A stretch of 64,000 nt of DNA, taken from NCBI GenBank assembly GCA_035456105.1, contig DATIDV010000027.1:8062-72061 (forward strand), read 5' to 3'. This DNA comes from Viridibacterium sp035456105 (GTDB taxonomy: Bacteria; Pseudomonadota; Gammaproteobacteria; Burkholderiales; Rhodocyclaceae). The notes under the pieces are model-generated. The model ran no database searches, had not been told where the DNA came from, and saw only the letters and a list, made by a program, of their open reading frames with translations. The position numbers and the translations under genes are program-made. Shown here in pieces: positions 18,518 to 30,551 of this stretch (position 1 is the stretch's first letter; each line of letters begins with the position of its first letter).

Positions 18518-18571
18518 TCCTGTTCGCGCAGCACTCCTCGTGTCCTGCGCGACTACCGGAATGCGCCAGAC

Positions 18572-20110
18572 TCAAATCGTTGCAGACATGCGTGTTTCGA
18601 CGCGGCATTCGCGGGTGCGCAGCACTGCGCCATCGTCATCGACCGTTTCCAGACGCACCGTAAAACCCCACAGACGCGCTACGTGCTTGAGCATTTCGTC
18701 GGCGCTGGCAGCCAAGGGGCGACGCTTGAAAGACTGATGTCGCAAGGTGAGCGAACGATCGCCCCGCACATCGACATTCCATACCTGCACGTTTGGCTCC
18801 TTGGAGCCGATGTTGTATTGCTCTGACAGGGTCTCGCGAATCCGCTGATAGCCGGCGTCATCGTGAATGGCGGCCACTTTCAAGCGCGTCTCGTCATCGT
18901 CGTCGGTAATCGCGAACATGCGGAAGTCGCGAATGACCTTCGGTGAGAGAAACTGCGCGACGAAACTCTCGTCCTTGAAATTACGCATCGCGAAGTCGAA
19001 AGTCTCGCGCCAGTTGGAGCCGGCAATGTCGGGGAACCAGCGCCTGTCTTCTTCGGTAGGTTCTTCGCAGATGCGGCGGATGTCGGTCCACATCGCAAAG
19101 CCGAGTGCGTAGGGATTGATGCCGCGATGCCAGGGCACGTTATAAGGCGGCTGCATCACGACGCTAGTGTGCGAGTGCAGGAACTCCAGCATGACGCTGT
19201 CTGCCAGCAGGCCTTCGTCGTACAGCGTGTTGAGAATCGTGTAGTGCCAGTAAGTTGCCCAGCCCTCGTTCATGACTTGTGTCTGGCGCTGCGGGAAGAA
19301 GTACTGCGAGACCTTGCGCACGATGCGTACGACTTCGCGCTGCCAGGGTTCAAGCAGCGGTGCGCTCTTCTCGACGAAGTACAGCAAATTCTCTTCGGGC
19401 TCTGACGGGAAGCGGCGTTCAACGGTCTGCGAGGCTTTCGCTTCCTGCAGGGGCAGGGTGCGCCACAGGTCGTTGACCTGTGACTGCAGGTAATCCTCGC
19501 GTTCCTTCTGACGCATCTTTTCCTTTTCGAGCGACAGCTTCGGTGGGCGCTTGTAGCGGTCGACGCCGACGCTCATCAGGGCGTGGCACGAGTCCAGCAG
19601 CAATTCAACGGCTTCGACGCCGTGGCGCTCCTCGCACTCGGCGAGAAAATTCTTGGCGAAGATCAGGTAATCAATGATCGCGTCGGCATTCGTCCAGGTG
19701 CGGAACAGGTAGTTGCCCTTGAAGAAGGAGTTGTGGCCATAGGCCGCGTGAGCGATCACCAGCGCCTGCATCGTCATGGTGTTTTCTTCCATGAGGTAAG
19801 AGATGCAGGGATTGGAGTTGATGACAATCTCGTAGGCCAGGCCCATCTGGCCACGTCTGTAGCCTTTTTCCGTCGCGATGAATTGCTTGCCGAAGCTCCA
19901 GTGGCTGTAGTTCACCGGCATGCCGACCGAGGCATAGGCGTCCATCATCTGCTCGGCCGTGATGAGTTCGATCTGGTTCGGATAGGTATCGAGCCCGTAG
20001 CTCTCGGCGACGCGGCGAATTTCCTTGTGATACTCGTCGATCAGCTCGAAATTCCACTCCGACGGAGCGGGGAGCTGCTTCCTTGCGCGCTTCTTGGCGG
20101 ATGTGCTCAT
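18572..20110 (-). CDS. SpoVR family protein (YcgB)
   Basis: 512 residues of the SpoVR/YcgB family, whose biochemical role is unknown; in Bacillus SpoVR affects spore cortex, and in proteobacteria the gene travels with prkA and yeaH. Conserved family segments seen: WNFELIDEYHKEIRRVAES at the N-terminus, HAAYGHNSFFKGNYLFR, and NEGWATYWHY. Its start overlaps the stop of the yeaH gene by four bases, so the two are translationally coupled. Convergent with motC. Confidence 0.95.
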   Translation of the reverse strand: MSTSAKKRARKQLPAPSEWNFELIDEYHKEIRRVAESYGLDTYPNQIELITAEQMMDAYASVGMPVNYSHWSFGKQFIATEKGYRRGQMGLAYEIVINSNPCISYLMEENTMTMQALVIAHAAYGHNSFFKGNYLFRTWTNADAIIDYLIFAKNFLAECEERHGVEAVELLLDSCHALMSVGVDRYKRPPKLSLEKEKMRQKEREDYLQSQVNDLWRTLPLQEAKASQTVERRFPSEPEENLLYFVEKSAPLLEPWQREVVRIVRKVSQYFFPQRQTQVMNEGWATYWHYTILNTLYDEGLLADSVMLEFLHSHTSVVMQPPYNVPWHRGINPYALGFAMWTDIRRICEEPTEEDRRWFPDIAGSNWRETFDFAMRNFKDESFVAQFLSPKVIRDFRMFAITDDDDETRLKVAAIHDDAGYQRIRETLSEQYNIGSKEPNVQVWNVDVRGDRSLTLRHQSFKRRPLAASADEMLKHVARLWGFTVRLETVDDDGAVLRTRECRVETRMSATI

Positions 20111-21372
20111 ACGAGTGTCTTCTTGAAGAGTTCGCGAAAGACCGGATAGATGTCAGCGTATTTTTCGATGCGCTGCATGGCGAAATTGGCATGCACGCCG
20201 AGCAGCTTTTCGTACTCGCGCCACAGGTTCTGTGGCTCGCCTGGGGTGATCTCGATGTAGGCGAAGAACTGCATGAAAGGCAGGATTGCCTGCGATAAGA
20301 GCTCCTTGCAGCGCGGCGAGTCGTTCTCCCAGTTGTCGCCGTCCGAAGCCTGCGCGCCGTAGATGTTCCACTGGCCCGAGCCGTAACGCTCCTGCACGAT
20401 GTCGCGCATCATGTCGAGCGCGCTGGAGACCACCGTGCCGCCTGATTCGCGCGAGTGGAAGAAGTTCTCTTCGTCCACTTCCTTGGCAATCGTGTGGTGG
20501 CGAATGAACACCACTTCGATGTGTTCGTAGGTACGTGTCAGGAAAAGATACAGCAGCATGAAGAAACGCTTGGCCGTGGCCTTCTTGTCTTCATCCATCG
20601 AGCCGGAGACGTCCATGAGGCAGAACATCACTGCCTGGGTCGAAGGTATGGGGGTGCGGACACGATTGTTGTAGCGCAGGTCAAAGGTGTCGAGGAAAGG
20701 GATCGCTTCAATCCTGATGCGTAGCAAGCGAGCTTCTTCTTTCAGCAACTGAATGGCGTCTTCGTCGCGTGGTGTTTTCGCTTCGAGCTCTTCGATTTCC
20801 TCGCGCAACTCCCGCAACCGTGCGTTGTGCGGCCCGGACAGCGCGAGACGACGTCCCAGCGCGCTGCGCATCGAACGCACGAGGTTGAGATTGGTCGGCA
20901 CGCCATCGGACGCGAAACCCGCGCGATGCGATTTGTATTCGGGAATCTTGGCAAGCTGTGTCTTGATCAGGTTCGGTAGCGCGAGATCGTCGAAGAACAC
21001 ATCGAGGAATTCTTCGCGTGACAGCTGGAAGCCGAACTCGTCTTCGCTTTCGCCGTCCTCACTCGCGCCCTTGCCGCCTCCGCCTGAACCACCACCAAGC
21101 GGACGGCTGATTTCGTCACCGGTTGCGAACTGGTCGTTGCCGCTGTAAACCTGATCCCACACGCCGCCGTCGCCGTGATGGAAGTGTGGCTCGTTCAAGT
21201 CCTTGGACGGGATGGTGACATTCTCGCCATTGTCCAGATCCTTGATGGAGCGGCCGTCAATGGCGTCGGCTACGGCTTTGCGAATCTGCCCCTTGAAGCG
21301 GCGCATGAATCGCTGGCGATTGACCGTACTTTTGTTCCTGCTGTCTGAGCGTCTATCGATGATTCGGACCAT
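20107..21372 (-). CDS. yeaH: UPF0229 family VWA-like protein (YeaH)
   Basis: 421 residues. Partner protein of the PrkA kinase. The N-terminal RRSDSRNKSTVNRQRF is the family signature; a glycine/acidic low-complexity linker lies at about 90-115; a coiled-coil-like charged helix at 185-222; and a von Willebrand-like metal site DVSGSMD starts at D254. Middle gene of prkA-yeaH-spoVR, 107 bp after prkA. Stationary-phase and nitrogen-stress roles are known for the Escherichia coli homologue; nothing in the sequence shows the signal here. Confidence 0.94.
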   Translation of the reverse strand: MVRIIDRRSDSRNKSTVNRQRFMRRFKGQIRKAVADAIDGRSIKDLDNGENVTIPSKDLNEPHFHHGDGGVWDQVYSGNDQFATGDEISRPLGGGSGGGGKGASEDGESEDEFGFQLSREEFLDVFFDDLALPNLIKTQLAKIPEYKSHRAGFASDGVPTNLNLVRSMRSALGRRLALSGPHNARLRELREEIEELEAKTPRDEDAIQLLKEEARLLRIRIEAIPFLDTFDLRYNNRVRTPIPSTQAVMFCLMDVSGSMDEDKKATAKRFFMLLYLFLTRTYEHIEVVFIRHHTIAKEVDEENFFHSRESGGTVVSSALDMMRDIVQERYGSGQWNIYGAQASDGDNWENDSPRCKELLSQAILPFMQFFAYIEITPGEPQNLWREYEKLLGVHANFAMQRIEKYADIYPVFRELFKKTLV

Positions 21373-21479
21373 GGTGGTTCCAGATCGATCTTCCGGTTGT
21401 CGAGGGCAGGGTGGCTGGCCGCCGATGTGAATCGGACAGCCAGCCTTGCAACGGAGTTCCAGCTAGCGGGCGCGCAACC

Positions 21480-23402
21480 TCATGACGATTTGCGCACGCG
21501 CAGATACCAGTCGCAGAGCAGACGCACCTGGCTTTCCGTGTAACCCTTGGTGACCATGCGGTTGACGAAGTCCTGATGCTTCTTCTGCTCGTCCGCACTG
21601 GATTTCGGCGAGAACGAGATGACGGGCAACAGGTCTTCGGTGTTCGAGAACATCTTCTTCTCGATGACCGCACGCAGCTTTTCGTAGGACGTCCAGCTCG
21701 GATTCTTGCCACTGTGCTTGGCGCGAGCTCGCAGCACGAAGTTCACCACCTCGTTGCGGAAGTCCTTCGGATTGCTGATGCCGGCAGGCTTTTCGATTTT
21801 CTCCAGCTCGTCATTGAGCGAAGAGCGATCGAAAATCTCGCCGGTGTTCGGGTCGCGATACTCCTGATCCTGGATCCAGAAGTCCGCGTAGGTCACGTAG
21901 CGATCGAAGATGTTCTGGCCGTACTCCGAATAGGATTCGAGGTAGGCCGTCTGGATTTCCTTGCCAATGAATTCGGCGTAGCGGGGCGCCAGATACTCCT
22001 TGATGAAGGCGGTATAGCGTTGATCAACTTCAGGCGGGAATTGCTCCTGCTCGATCTGCTGCTCCAGCACGTACATCAGGTGTACCGGATTGGCCGCCAC
22101 TTCGCGATGGTCGAAGTTGAAGACGCGCGACAGTACCTTGAACGCGAAGCGCGTCGAGAGGCCAGTCATTCCTTCATCGACACCGGCGTAGTCGCGGTAC
22201 TCCTGGTAGCTCTTCGCTTTCGGGTCCGTGTCCTTCAGGTTCTCTCCGTCATAGACGCGCATCTTGCTGAAGATGCTCGAATTCTCGGGCTCCTTCATGC
22301 GCGACAGTACTGTGAACTGGGCCAGCATCTTGAGTGTGTCGGGTGCGCACGGTGCTTCGGTTAGCGAGCTATGAATAAGCAATTTTTCGTAGATCTTCAC
22401 TTCGTCTGAAACGCGCATGCAGTAAGGCACCTTGACCGTGAAAATCCGATCGAGAAACGCCTCGTTGTTCTTGTTGTTCTTGAACGACTGCCATTCGGAT
22501 TCGTTCGAGTGCGCGAGAATCACGCCGTCAAACGGGATCGCGCCGAAGCCTTCCGTGCCCTTGTAGTTGGCTTCCTGCGTAGCCGTCAGCAGAGGGTGCA
22601 AGACCTTGATCGGTGCCTTGAACATCTCGACGAATTCCAGCAGGCCACGATTAGCCAGGCACAGGCCGCCGGAGTAGGAATAGGCATCCGGATCGTTCTG
22701 CGAGTACTGCTCCAGCATGCGGATGTCGACCTTGCCGACGAGCGAGGAAATGTCCTGGTTGTTCTCGTCGCCAGGTTCGGTTTTGGCGACTGCCATCTGC
22801 TTGAGTGACGAAGGACGTAACTTCACGACGCGGAATTTCGTCACATCGCCATTGAACTCATTCAGGCGCTTGACCGCCCAAGGCGACATGATGGTGTTGA
22901 GATAGCGGCGCGGGATGCCATAGTCATCCTCGAAAATCCGCCCGTCTTCGTCCGGATCAAACAGTCCGAGTGGTGACTCATGAACCGGTGAGCCCTTGAC
23001 GGCGTAGAAAGGAAGTTTCTCGACAAGTTGTTTGAGTTTCTCTGCCAGCGAACTCTTGCCGCCGCCGACGGGGCCAAGCAGATAGAGGATCTGTTTCTTC
23101 TCTTCCAGTCCCTGTGCCGCGTGGCGGAAGTAGGAGACGATCTGTTCGATCGCTTCCTCCATCCCGTAGAACTCGCGGAAGGCCGGGTAAATCTTCATGA
23201 CCTTGTTGGAGAAGATGCGCGACAAACGCGGATCCAGCCGCGTGTCGAGCATTTCCGGTTCGCCGATCGCCATCAGTATCCGTTCGGCTGCGGTCGCGTA
23301 AGCGCTCCGGTCACCCTTGCAGATATCGAGGTACTCCTGCAGGGAATATTCCTCTTCCTTGCTGACCTCAAAGCGGGCCTGGTACGCACTGAAAATACTC
23401 AT
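21480..23402 (-). CDS. prkA: PrkA family serine protein kinase / AAA protein (YeaG)
   Basis: 640 residues. N-terminal AAA-like domain with P-loop GPVGGGKSS at 110-118, preceded by a conserved helical region around KIYPAFREFYGMEEAIEQI; the C-terminal part is the PrkA-specific kinase-like domain. The family forms a stress operon with yeaH and spoVR, as found here. Start is set by a strong GAGGAGGTGTTGC just before the ATG. Recent work on some homologues reports AAA protease activity rather than kinase activity, so the enzymatic label should be held loosely. Confidence 0.95.
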   Translation of the reverse strand: MSIFSAYQARFEVSKEEEYSLQEYLDICKGDRSAYATAAERILMAIGEPEMLDTRLDPRLSRIFSNKVMKIYPAFREFYGMEEAIEQIVSYFRHAAQGLEEKKQILYLLGPVGGGKSSLAEKLKQLVEKLPFYAVKGSPVHESPLGLFDPDEDGRIFEDDYGIPRRYLNTIMSPWAVKRLNEFNGDVTKFRVVKLRPSSLKQMAVAKTEPGDENNQDISSLVGKVDIRMLEQYSQNDPDAYSYSGGLCLANRGLLEFVEMFKAPIKVLHPLLTATQEANYKGTEGFGAIPFDGVILAHSNESEWQSFKNNKNNEAFLDRIFTVKVPYCMRVSDEVKIYEKLLIHSSLTEAPCAPDTLKMLAQFTVLSRMKEPENSSIFSKMRVYDGENLKDTDPKAKSYQEYRDYAGVDEGMTGLSTRFAFKVLSRVFNFDHREVAANPVHLMYVLEQQIEQEQFPPEVDQRYTAFIKEYLAPRYAEFIGKEIQTAYLESYSEYGQNIFDRYVTYADFWIQDQEYRDPNTGEIFDRSSLNDELEKIEKPAGISNPKDFRNEVVNFVLRARAKHSGKNPSWTSYEKLRAVIEKKMFSNTEDLLPVISFSPKSSADEQKKHQDFVNRMVTKGYTESQVRLLCDWYLRVRKSS

Positions 23403-23865
23403 GCAACACCTCCTCGACGCTTCATGTAACGAGAAATCTCTTGCCGGTTAACAGACTAACGGCTGAGCTTGTCGCTCTTCAAGCTTAGAGCGAACAGCTT
23501 TTTGCTGTGCTTATCAACGCTTGCTTGGTGCTTCTTGATGACTAATATCTCCTCATTGTTTTCCTTGCACATCTCCGACTGACGCGCAGCGCCGGAAAAC
23601 AGCGTGCGCTCGAAAATGATTTCCTGGAGCGGAATGGGAACTCTTCGATGGTTCCGATGCATGTTGCGTGCCATCAGCCCGACTTTAGTGCCAATAAGGG
23701 CGGGTGTGGCATTGTGGTAAACTCGCTGGGGTTAGCGTTTCATATTGCCGGTGGTGTCTCCGCTGCAAACGGAATCGCGTCCGTCGCGCCAGATTGGTGC
23801 TGAAGCCGACGCCCGAATGCACCGATACAACCGCTCCCACACTAGATAGACCAAGGAAATTCCTG
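23403..23865. other. Intergenic region between prkA (minus) and tig (plus)
   Basis: 463 bp between divergent genes. The prkA side holds its Shine-Dalgarno and presumably its promoter; the tig side is more AT-balanced and ends with AAGGA before the trigger factor ATG. A 72-codon minus-strand opening (23456-23674) has no Shine-Dalgarno or recognisable domain and is not called. No terminator or RNA gene was recognised. Confidence 0.5.
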
Positions 23866-25176
23866 ATGCAAACGATTGAAGCGACGCTGGGCGCACTCGA
23901 GCGCCGCATTGAAATGGCCGTATCTCTGGCCGAAGTCGACAAGGGTGTGAAAGAGCGCCTGAACCGTATGGCACGCACCGTGAAGATGTCCGGTTTCCGC
24001 CCCGGAAAGGTGCCTTTCAAGATCGTCGAGCAAACTTATGGCCCGCAAGTGCGTTCCGAAGTGCTAGGTGACGCCGTTGAGCGCACATTTGGTGAGAAAG
24101 TGCGCGAGCAGAATCTGCGCGTAGCAGGCTATCCGCGCATCGAGCCAAAGAGTGATTCTGCAGAAGGACAATTCGAGTTTAGCGCCACTTTTGAGGTCTA
24201 TCCTGAGGTTGTCGTAGGTGAGCTCGGGGGCTTCGAAATGGAACGTCCAGTGCTGAGCATTGGCGACGCGGAAGTCGACAAGACGCTGGACGTGCTGCGC
24301 AAGCAACGTGCAACGTTCTCGCCAACAACGCGTGCATCTGCTGAAGGCGATCGCGTCGTGATTGACTTCACTGGTCGTAAGGACGGTGAAGTTTTTGATG
24401 GTGGTCAAGCAACTGATTTTGCTGTTCAGGTCGGTGGCGGTCAGATGCTTGCTGAATTCGATACGCAGCTTGTTGGTGTTTCAGCAGGCGACAAGAAAAC
24501 TTTCCCCCTGACGTTCCCAGCTGATTACCACGCACAGAATCTGGCCGGTCAACAAGTCGAGTTTGAAATCCTCGTGAAGTCCGTCGAGGCTTCGGCACTG
24601 CCGGAAGTCGACGCGGAGTTCGCTCGTTCGCTCGGCGTCGTTGATGGTGATGTTGCCAAGATGCGCAGTGAAATTCGCGGTAACCTCGAGCGCGAAGTGA
24701 AGCGGCGCGTGCGCATTGCACAGCGTGATCGCGCTTTCGAAATACTGGATACGGCTGCGACTTTCGAAGTGCCGAAGGCCTTGATCGAATCTGAATCGCA
24801 ACGTATGGCAGAAGCCGCGCGCGAAGACATGGCTAAACGCGGCATGGACCCGAAGAAGATTCCGGTCGAGCCGAGCTGGTTCGTCGATCAGGCTACCAAG
24901 CGCATCAAGCTAGGTCTGGTTGTGGCCGAGCTGGTCAGCAAGAATGGTCTGGCACCTACGCCTGAGCAGATTCGCAAGCATGTGGAAGAATTGGCGCAGA
25001 GCTATGAGCAGCCGCAGGAATTGGTCAAATGGTATTACGCCAGTCCGGAACGTCTCTCCAATGTCGAAGACGTCGCCGTTGAAGACAATATGATTGAATG
25101 GATCAGCAAGCAGGTTCGCGTCACCGACAAGAGTGTGACGTTTGATGAGCTGATGAACAGTCAGCAAGCGGCTTGA
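23866..25176 (+). CDS. tig: Trigger factor (ribosome-associated chaperone / PPIase)
   Basis: 436 residues. Binds the ribosome exit tunnel and folds nascent chains. The ribosome-binding signature appears as GFRPGKVPFKIV in the N-domain; the FKBP-type PPIase domain follows (DRVVIDFTGRKDGEVFDGG); then the SurA-like C-terminal arms. The frame is open 162 bases further upstream, but MQTIEATLGALERR is the family start and has AAGGA at the right distance, so 23866 was used. Leads the tig-clpP-clpX-lon group. Confidence 0.96.
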   Translation: MQTIEATLGALERRIEMAVSLAEVDKGVKERLNRMARTVKMSGFRPGKVPFKIVEQTYGPQVRSEVLGDAVERTFGEKVREQNLRVAGYPRIEPKSDSAEGQFEFSATFEVYPEVVVGELGGFEMERPVLSIGDAEVDKTLDVLRKQRATFSPTTRASAEGDRVVIDFTGRKDGEVFDGGQATDFAVQVGGGQMLAEFDTQLVGVSAGDKKTFPLTFPADYHAQNLAGQQVEFEILVKSVEASALPEVDAEFARSLGVVDGDVAKMRSEIRGNLEREVKRRVRIAQRDRAFEILDTAATFEVPKALIESESQRMAEAAREDMAKRGMDPKKIPVEPSWFVDQATKRIKLGLVVAELVSKNGLAPTPEQIRKHVEELAQSYEQPQELVKWYYASPERLSNVEDVAVEDNMIEWISKQVRVTDKSVTFDELMNSQQAA

Positions 25177-25182
25177 TCTTTG

Positions 25183-25210
25183 CTTGAATAGTTGGCCCGT
25201 GTCCCCAATG
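25183..25210 (+). promoter_or_regulatory. RpoH (sigma32) promoter for clpP-clpX
   Basis: CTTGAAT at 25183-25189, 13 bases, then CCCCAATG at 25203-25210; the heat-shock consensus is CTTGAAA-N13/14-CCCCATNT. It ends 37 bp before the clpP ATG. A perfect 6-bp hairpin GTCCCC/GGGGAC (25201-25220) overlaps the -10 and start site, so a 5' stem on the transcript is possible. Confidence 0.72.
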
Positions 25211-25246
25211 TATCGGGGACCATTGTCGCGTTTTGAGGGATTTGGA

Positions 25247-25900
25247 ATGACACAGTTCGGACCCGTGCAAGGTCAGCACAGCAGTGATTGGAATCCCCAA
25301 GGCCTCGGTCTCGTACCGATGGTCGTTGAACAGAGTGGGCGTGGTGAGCGCGCCTACGATATCTACTCGCGCCTGCTCAAAGAGCGTGTGGTATTCCTGG
25401 TTGGCCCCGTCAATGATGTGACAGCCAATCTGATCGTGGCGCAACTCCTGTTCCTCGAGTCGGAGAATCCTGACAAGGACATCTTCTTCTACATCAACTC
25501 GCCTGGCGGGTCGGTGAGCGCAGGTATGGCCATCTACGACACGATGAAGTTCATCAAGCCGGATGTCAGTACGCTTTGCATCGGTCAGGCTGCGAGTATG
25601 GGGGCCTTCCTATTGTCCGCAGGCGCCAAGGGCAAGCGTTTCTGCCTACCGAATTCGCGGGTAATGATCCACCAGCCCTTGGGAGGTTTCCAGGGGCAGG
25701 CGTCGGACATTGAGATACATGCCCGCGAAATTCTCTATCTGCGTGCTCGCCTGAACGAAATGTTGGCTGAACACACCGGTCAGAGCATCGAACGTATCGA
25801 AAAAGATACTGATCGTGACAATTTTCTGTCTGCAACCGATGCGCAAACCTATGGTTTGGTGGACAAGGTTCTTCAAAGCCGCAACGAAGCGTCTGTCTGA
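25247..25900 (+). CDS. clpP: ATP-dependent Clp protease proteolytic subunit
   Basis: 217 residues. Serine protease barrel that works with ClpX/ClpA. Catalytic Ser117 lies in GQAASMGAF, His142 in VMIHQPLGG, and the aspartate in the KDTDRDNF segment near 187-191. The start at 25247 has GAGGGATTTGGA upstream; an in-frame opening 63 bases earlier would overlap the RpoH promoter. clpX follows after 52 bp. Confidence 0.97.
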   Translation: MTQFGPVQGQHSSDWNPQGLGLVPMVVEQSGRGERAYDIYSRLLKERVVFLVGPVNDVTANLIVAQLLFLESENPDKDIFFYINSPGGSVSAGMAIYDTMKFIKPDVSTLCIGQAASMGAFLLSAGAKGKRFCLPNSRVMIHQPLGGFQGQASDIEIHAREILYLRARLNEMLAEHTGQSIERIEKDTDRDNFLSATDAQTYGLVDKVLQSRNEASV

Positions 25901-25952
25901 TGCAGTTGTACGCGCGAGCTAAGGACTTAGGAGAAGGACGAAGGAACGCAAT

Positions 25953-27221
<1,269 letters not shown>

Positions 27222-27249
27222 CGGGGTGCGGACACACGCACAGTACAAG

Positions 27250-27277
27250 CTTGAAACGCGGGTGTCGGCCCCCATTT
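27250..27277 (+). promoter_or_regulatory. RpoH (sigma32) promoter for lon
   Basis: CTTGAAA at 27250-27256 (perfect), 13-base spacer, CCCCATTT at 27270-27277 (perfect match to CCCCATNT). It lies 29 bp before the lon ATG in the short clpX-lon gap, so lon can be induced by heat shock separately from clpPX. Confidence 0.88.
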
Positions 27278-27305
27278 CCACAGGGTGCTGTTAAAAGGAA
27301 CAACC

Positions 27306-29723
<2,418 letters not shown>

Positions 29724-29750
29724 TTTCGTTGTTTTTCTGATATGTAGATC

Positions 29751-29783
29751 AACAGGCGTGCTGCGAAGTACGCCTGTTTTTTT
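29751..29783 (+). terminator. Rho-independent terminator of lon
   Basis: Stem AACAGGCGT (29751-29759) pairs with ACGCCTGTT (29770-29778), with a 10-base loop and a run of seven T ending at 29783. It lies 28 bp after the lon stop. Confidence 0.88.
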
Positions 29784-29834
29784 GCACGCTTGCATCACTT
29801 GTCTGTTGTGGAGCATGATTCGCTGCAAAGCCGC

Positions 29835-29864
29835 TTGACACAAGGATTTTGGGCTTGTTATAAG
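29835..29864 (+). promoter_or_regulatory. Sigma70 promoter for hupB
   Basis: Perfect -35 TTGACA at 29835-29840, 18-base spacer and -10 TATAAG at 29859-29864. It is about 120 bp before the hupB start, giving a long 5' leader. Confidence 0.82.
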
Positions 29865-29987
29865 ATTTCCCGCTGGCTTTCGAATGTTCGATGCGCAGCT
29901 GCCTGCTGGGGATGTATCGGGGTATGCATCGACGGGTGATAGCGAGGCGCCGTCTGTTGAAGACTTGATAACACTAAGGGGGTCTAA

Positions 29988-30260
29988 GTGAACAAATCCG
30001 AACTGATCGAAGTAATCGCGAAGCAATCCGAAATCTCCAAGGCCGCTGCTGGCCGCGCGCTTGACTCTGCAATTGCGGCAATCAAGCAATCTCTTAAGAA
30101 AGGTAACGACGTGACACTCGTTGGCTTTGGTACGTTTTCAGTGGGTAAGCGTGCCGCTCGCGCGGGCCGTAATCCGCGTACGGGTGCAACGATCAAGATC
30201 AAGGCGGCCAAGGTGCCAAAGTTCCGCCCTGGCAAAGCATTGAAAGATGCTGTAAACTGA
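29988..30260 (+). CDS. hupB: DNA-binding protein HU (beta)
   Basis: 90 residues, the exact size of HU. Architectural nucleoid protein that bends DNA. Starts with GTG (AAGGGGG upstream): MNKSELIEVIAKQSEISKA. The DNA-binding beta arm includes the signature GFGTFSVGKRAARAGRNP and KFRPGKALKDAVN closes the fold. Lies between lon and tRNA-Val, the common betaproteobacterial arrangement. Confidence 0.97.
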   Translation: MNKSELIEVIAKQSEISKAAAGRALDSAIAAIKQSLKKGNDVTLVGFGTFSVGKRAARAGRNPRTGATIKIKAAKVPKFRPGKALKDAVN

Positions 30261-30307
30261 TGCCCCCGACGGCGGATTCTGTAGTTGGATTTGCAGGTGA
30301 AGTACAA

Positions 30308-30383
30308 GGGTGCTTAGCTCAGTTGGTAGAGCGTCGCCCTTACAAGGCGAATGTCGGGGGTTCGAGCCCCTCAGCACCCACCA
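30308..30383 (+). tRNA. tRNA-Val (anticodon TAC)
   Basis: 76 bases with a genome-encoded CCA end. Acceptor arms GGGTGCT (30308) and AGCACCC (30373-30379) pair fully; the D-loop has AGCTCAGTTGGTAGAGC; anticodon loop CTTACAA gives TAC, valine; the T-arm is GGGGGTTCGAGCCCC. It sits 47 bp after hupB and is probably cotranscribed with it. Confidence 0.97.
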
Positions 30384-30446
30384 TCAATTGCTGTCAGAAC
30401 TTAATAACAAAGCAGCGATCGGATGGTGTCTCAAGTTGTAACGCTT

Positions 30447-30472
30447 AAGGCGAACGGGTGTTCGCCTTTTTC
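30447..30472 (+). terminator. Rho-independent terminator after tRNA-Val
   Basis: Nine-base stem AAGGCGAAC/GTTCGCCTT with loop GGGT (30447-30468), followed by further T. It ends the hupB-tRNA-Val unit before ppiD. Confidence 0.88.
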
Positions 30473-30551
30473 GTATCTGAATGTCCATTTTCATCGTGGT
30501 GTCGCGTGCAACAAGCGACATTATCTATCTGAATCCTGAATCGAGTGCACA

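Noticed and set aside
18525..18551. CGCGCAG/CTGCGCG inverted repeat between motC and spoVR
   Set aside because: Seven-base stem with a 13-base loop and no T run; not strong enough to call a terminator.
23456..23674. 72-codon minus-strand ORF upstream of prkA
   Set aside because: No Shine-Dalgarno, no domain, and it occupies the divergent promoter region.
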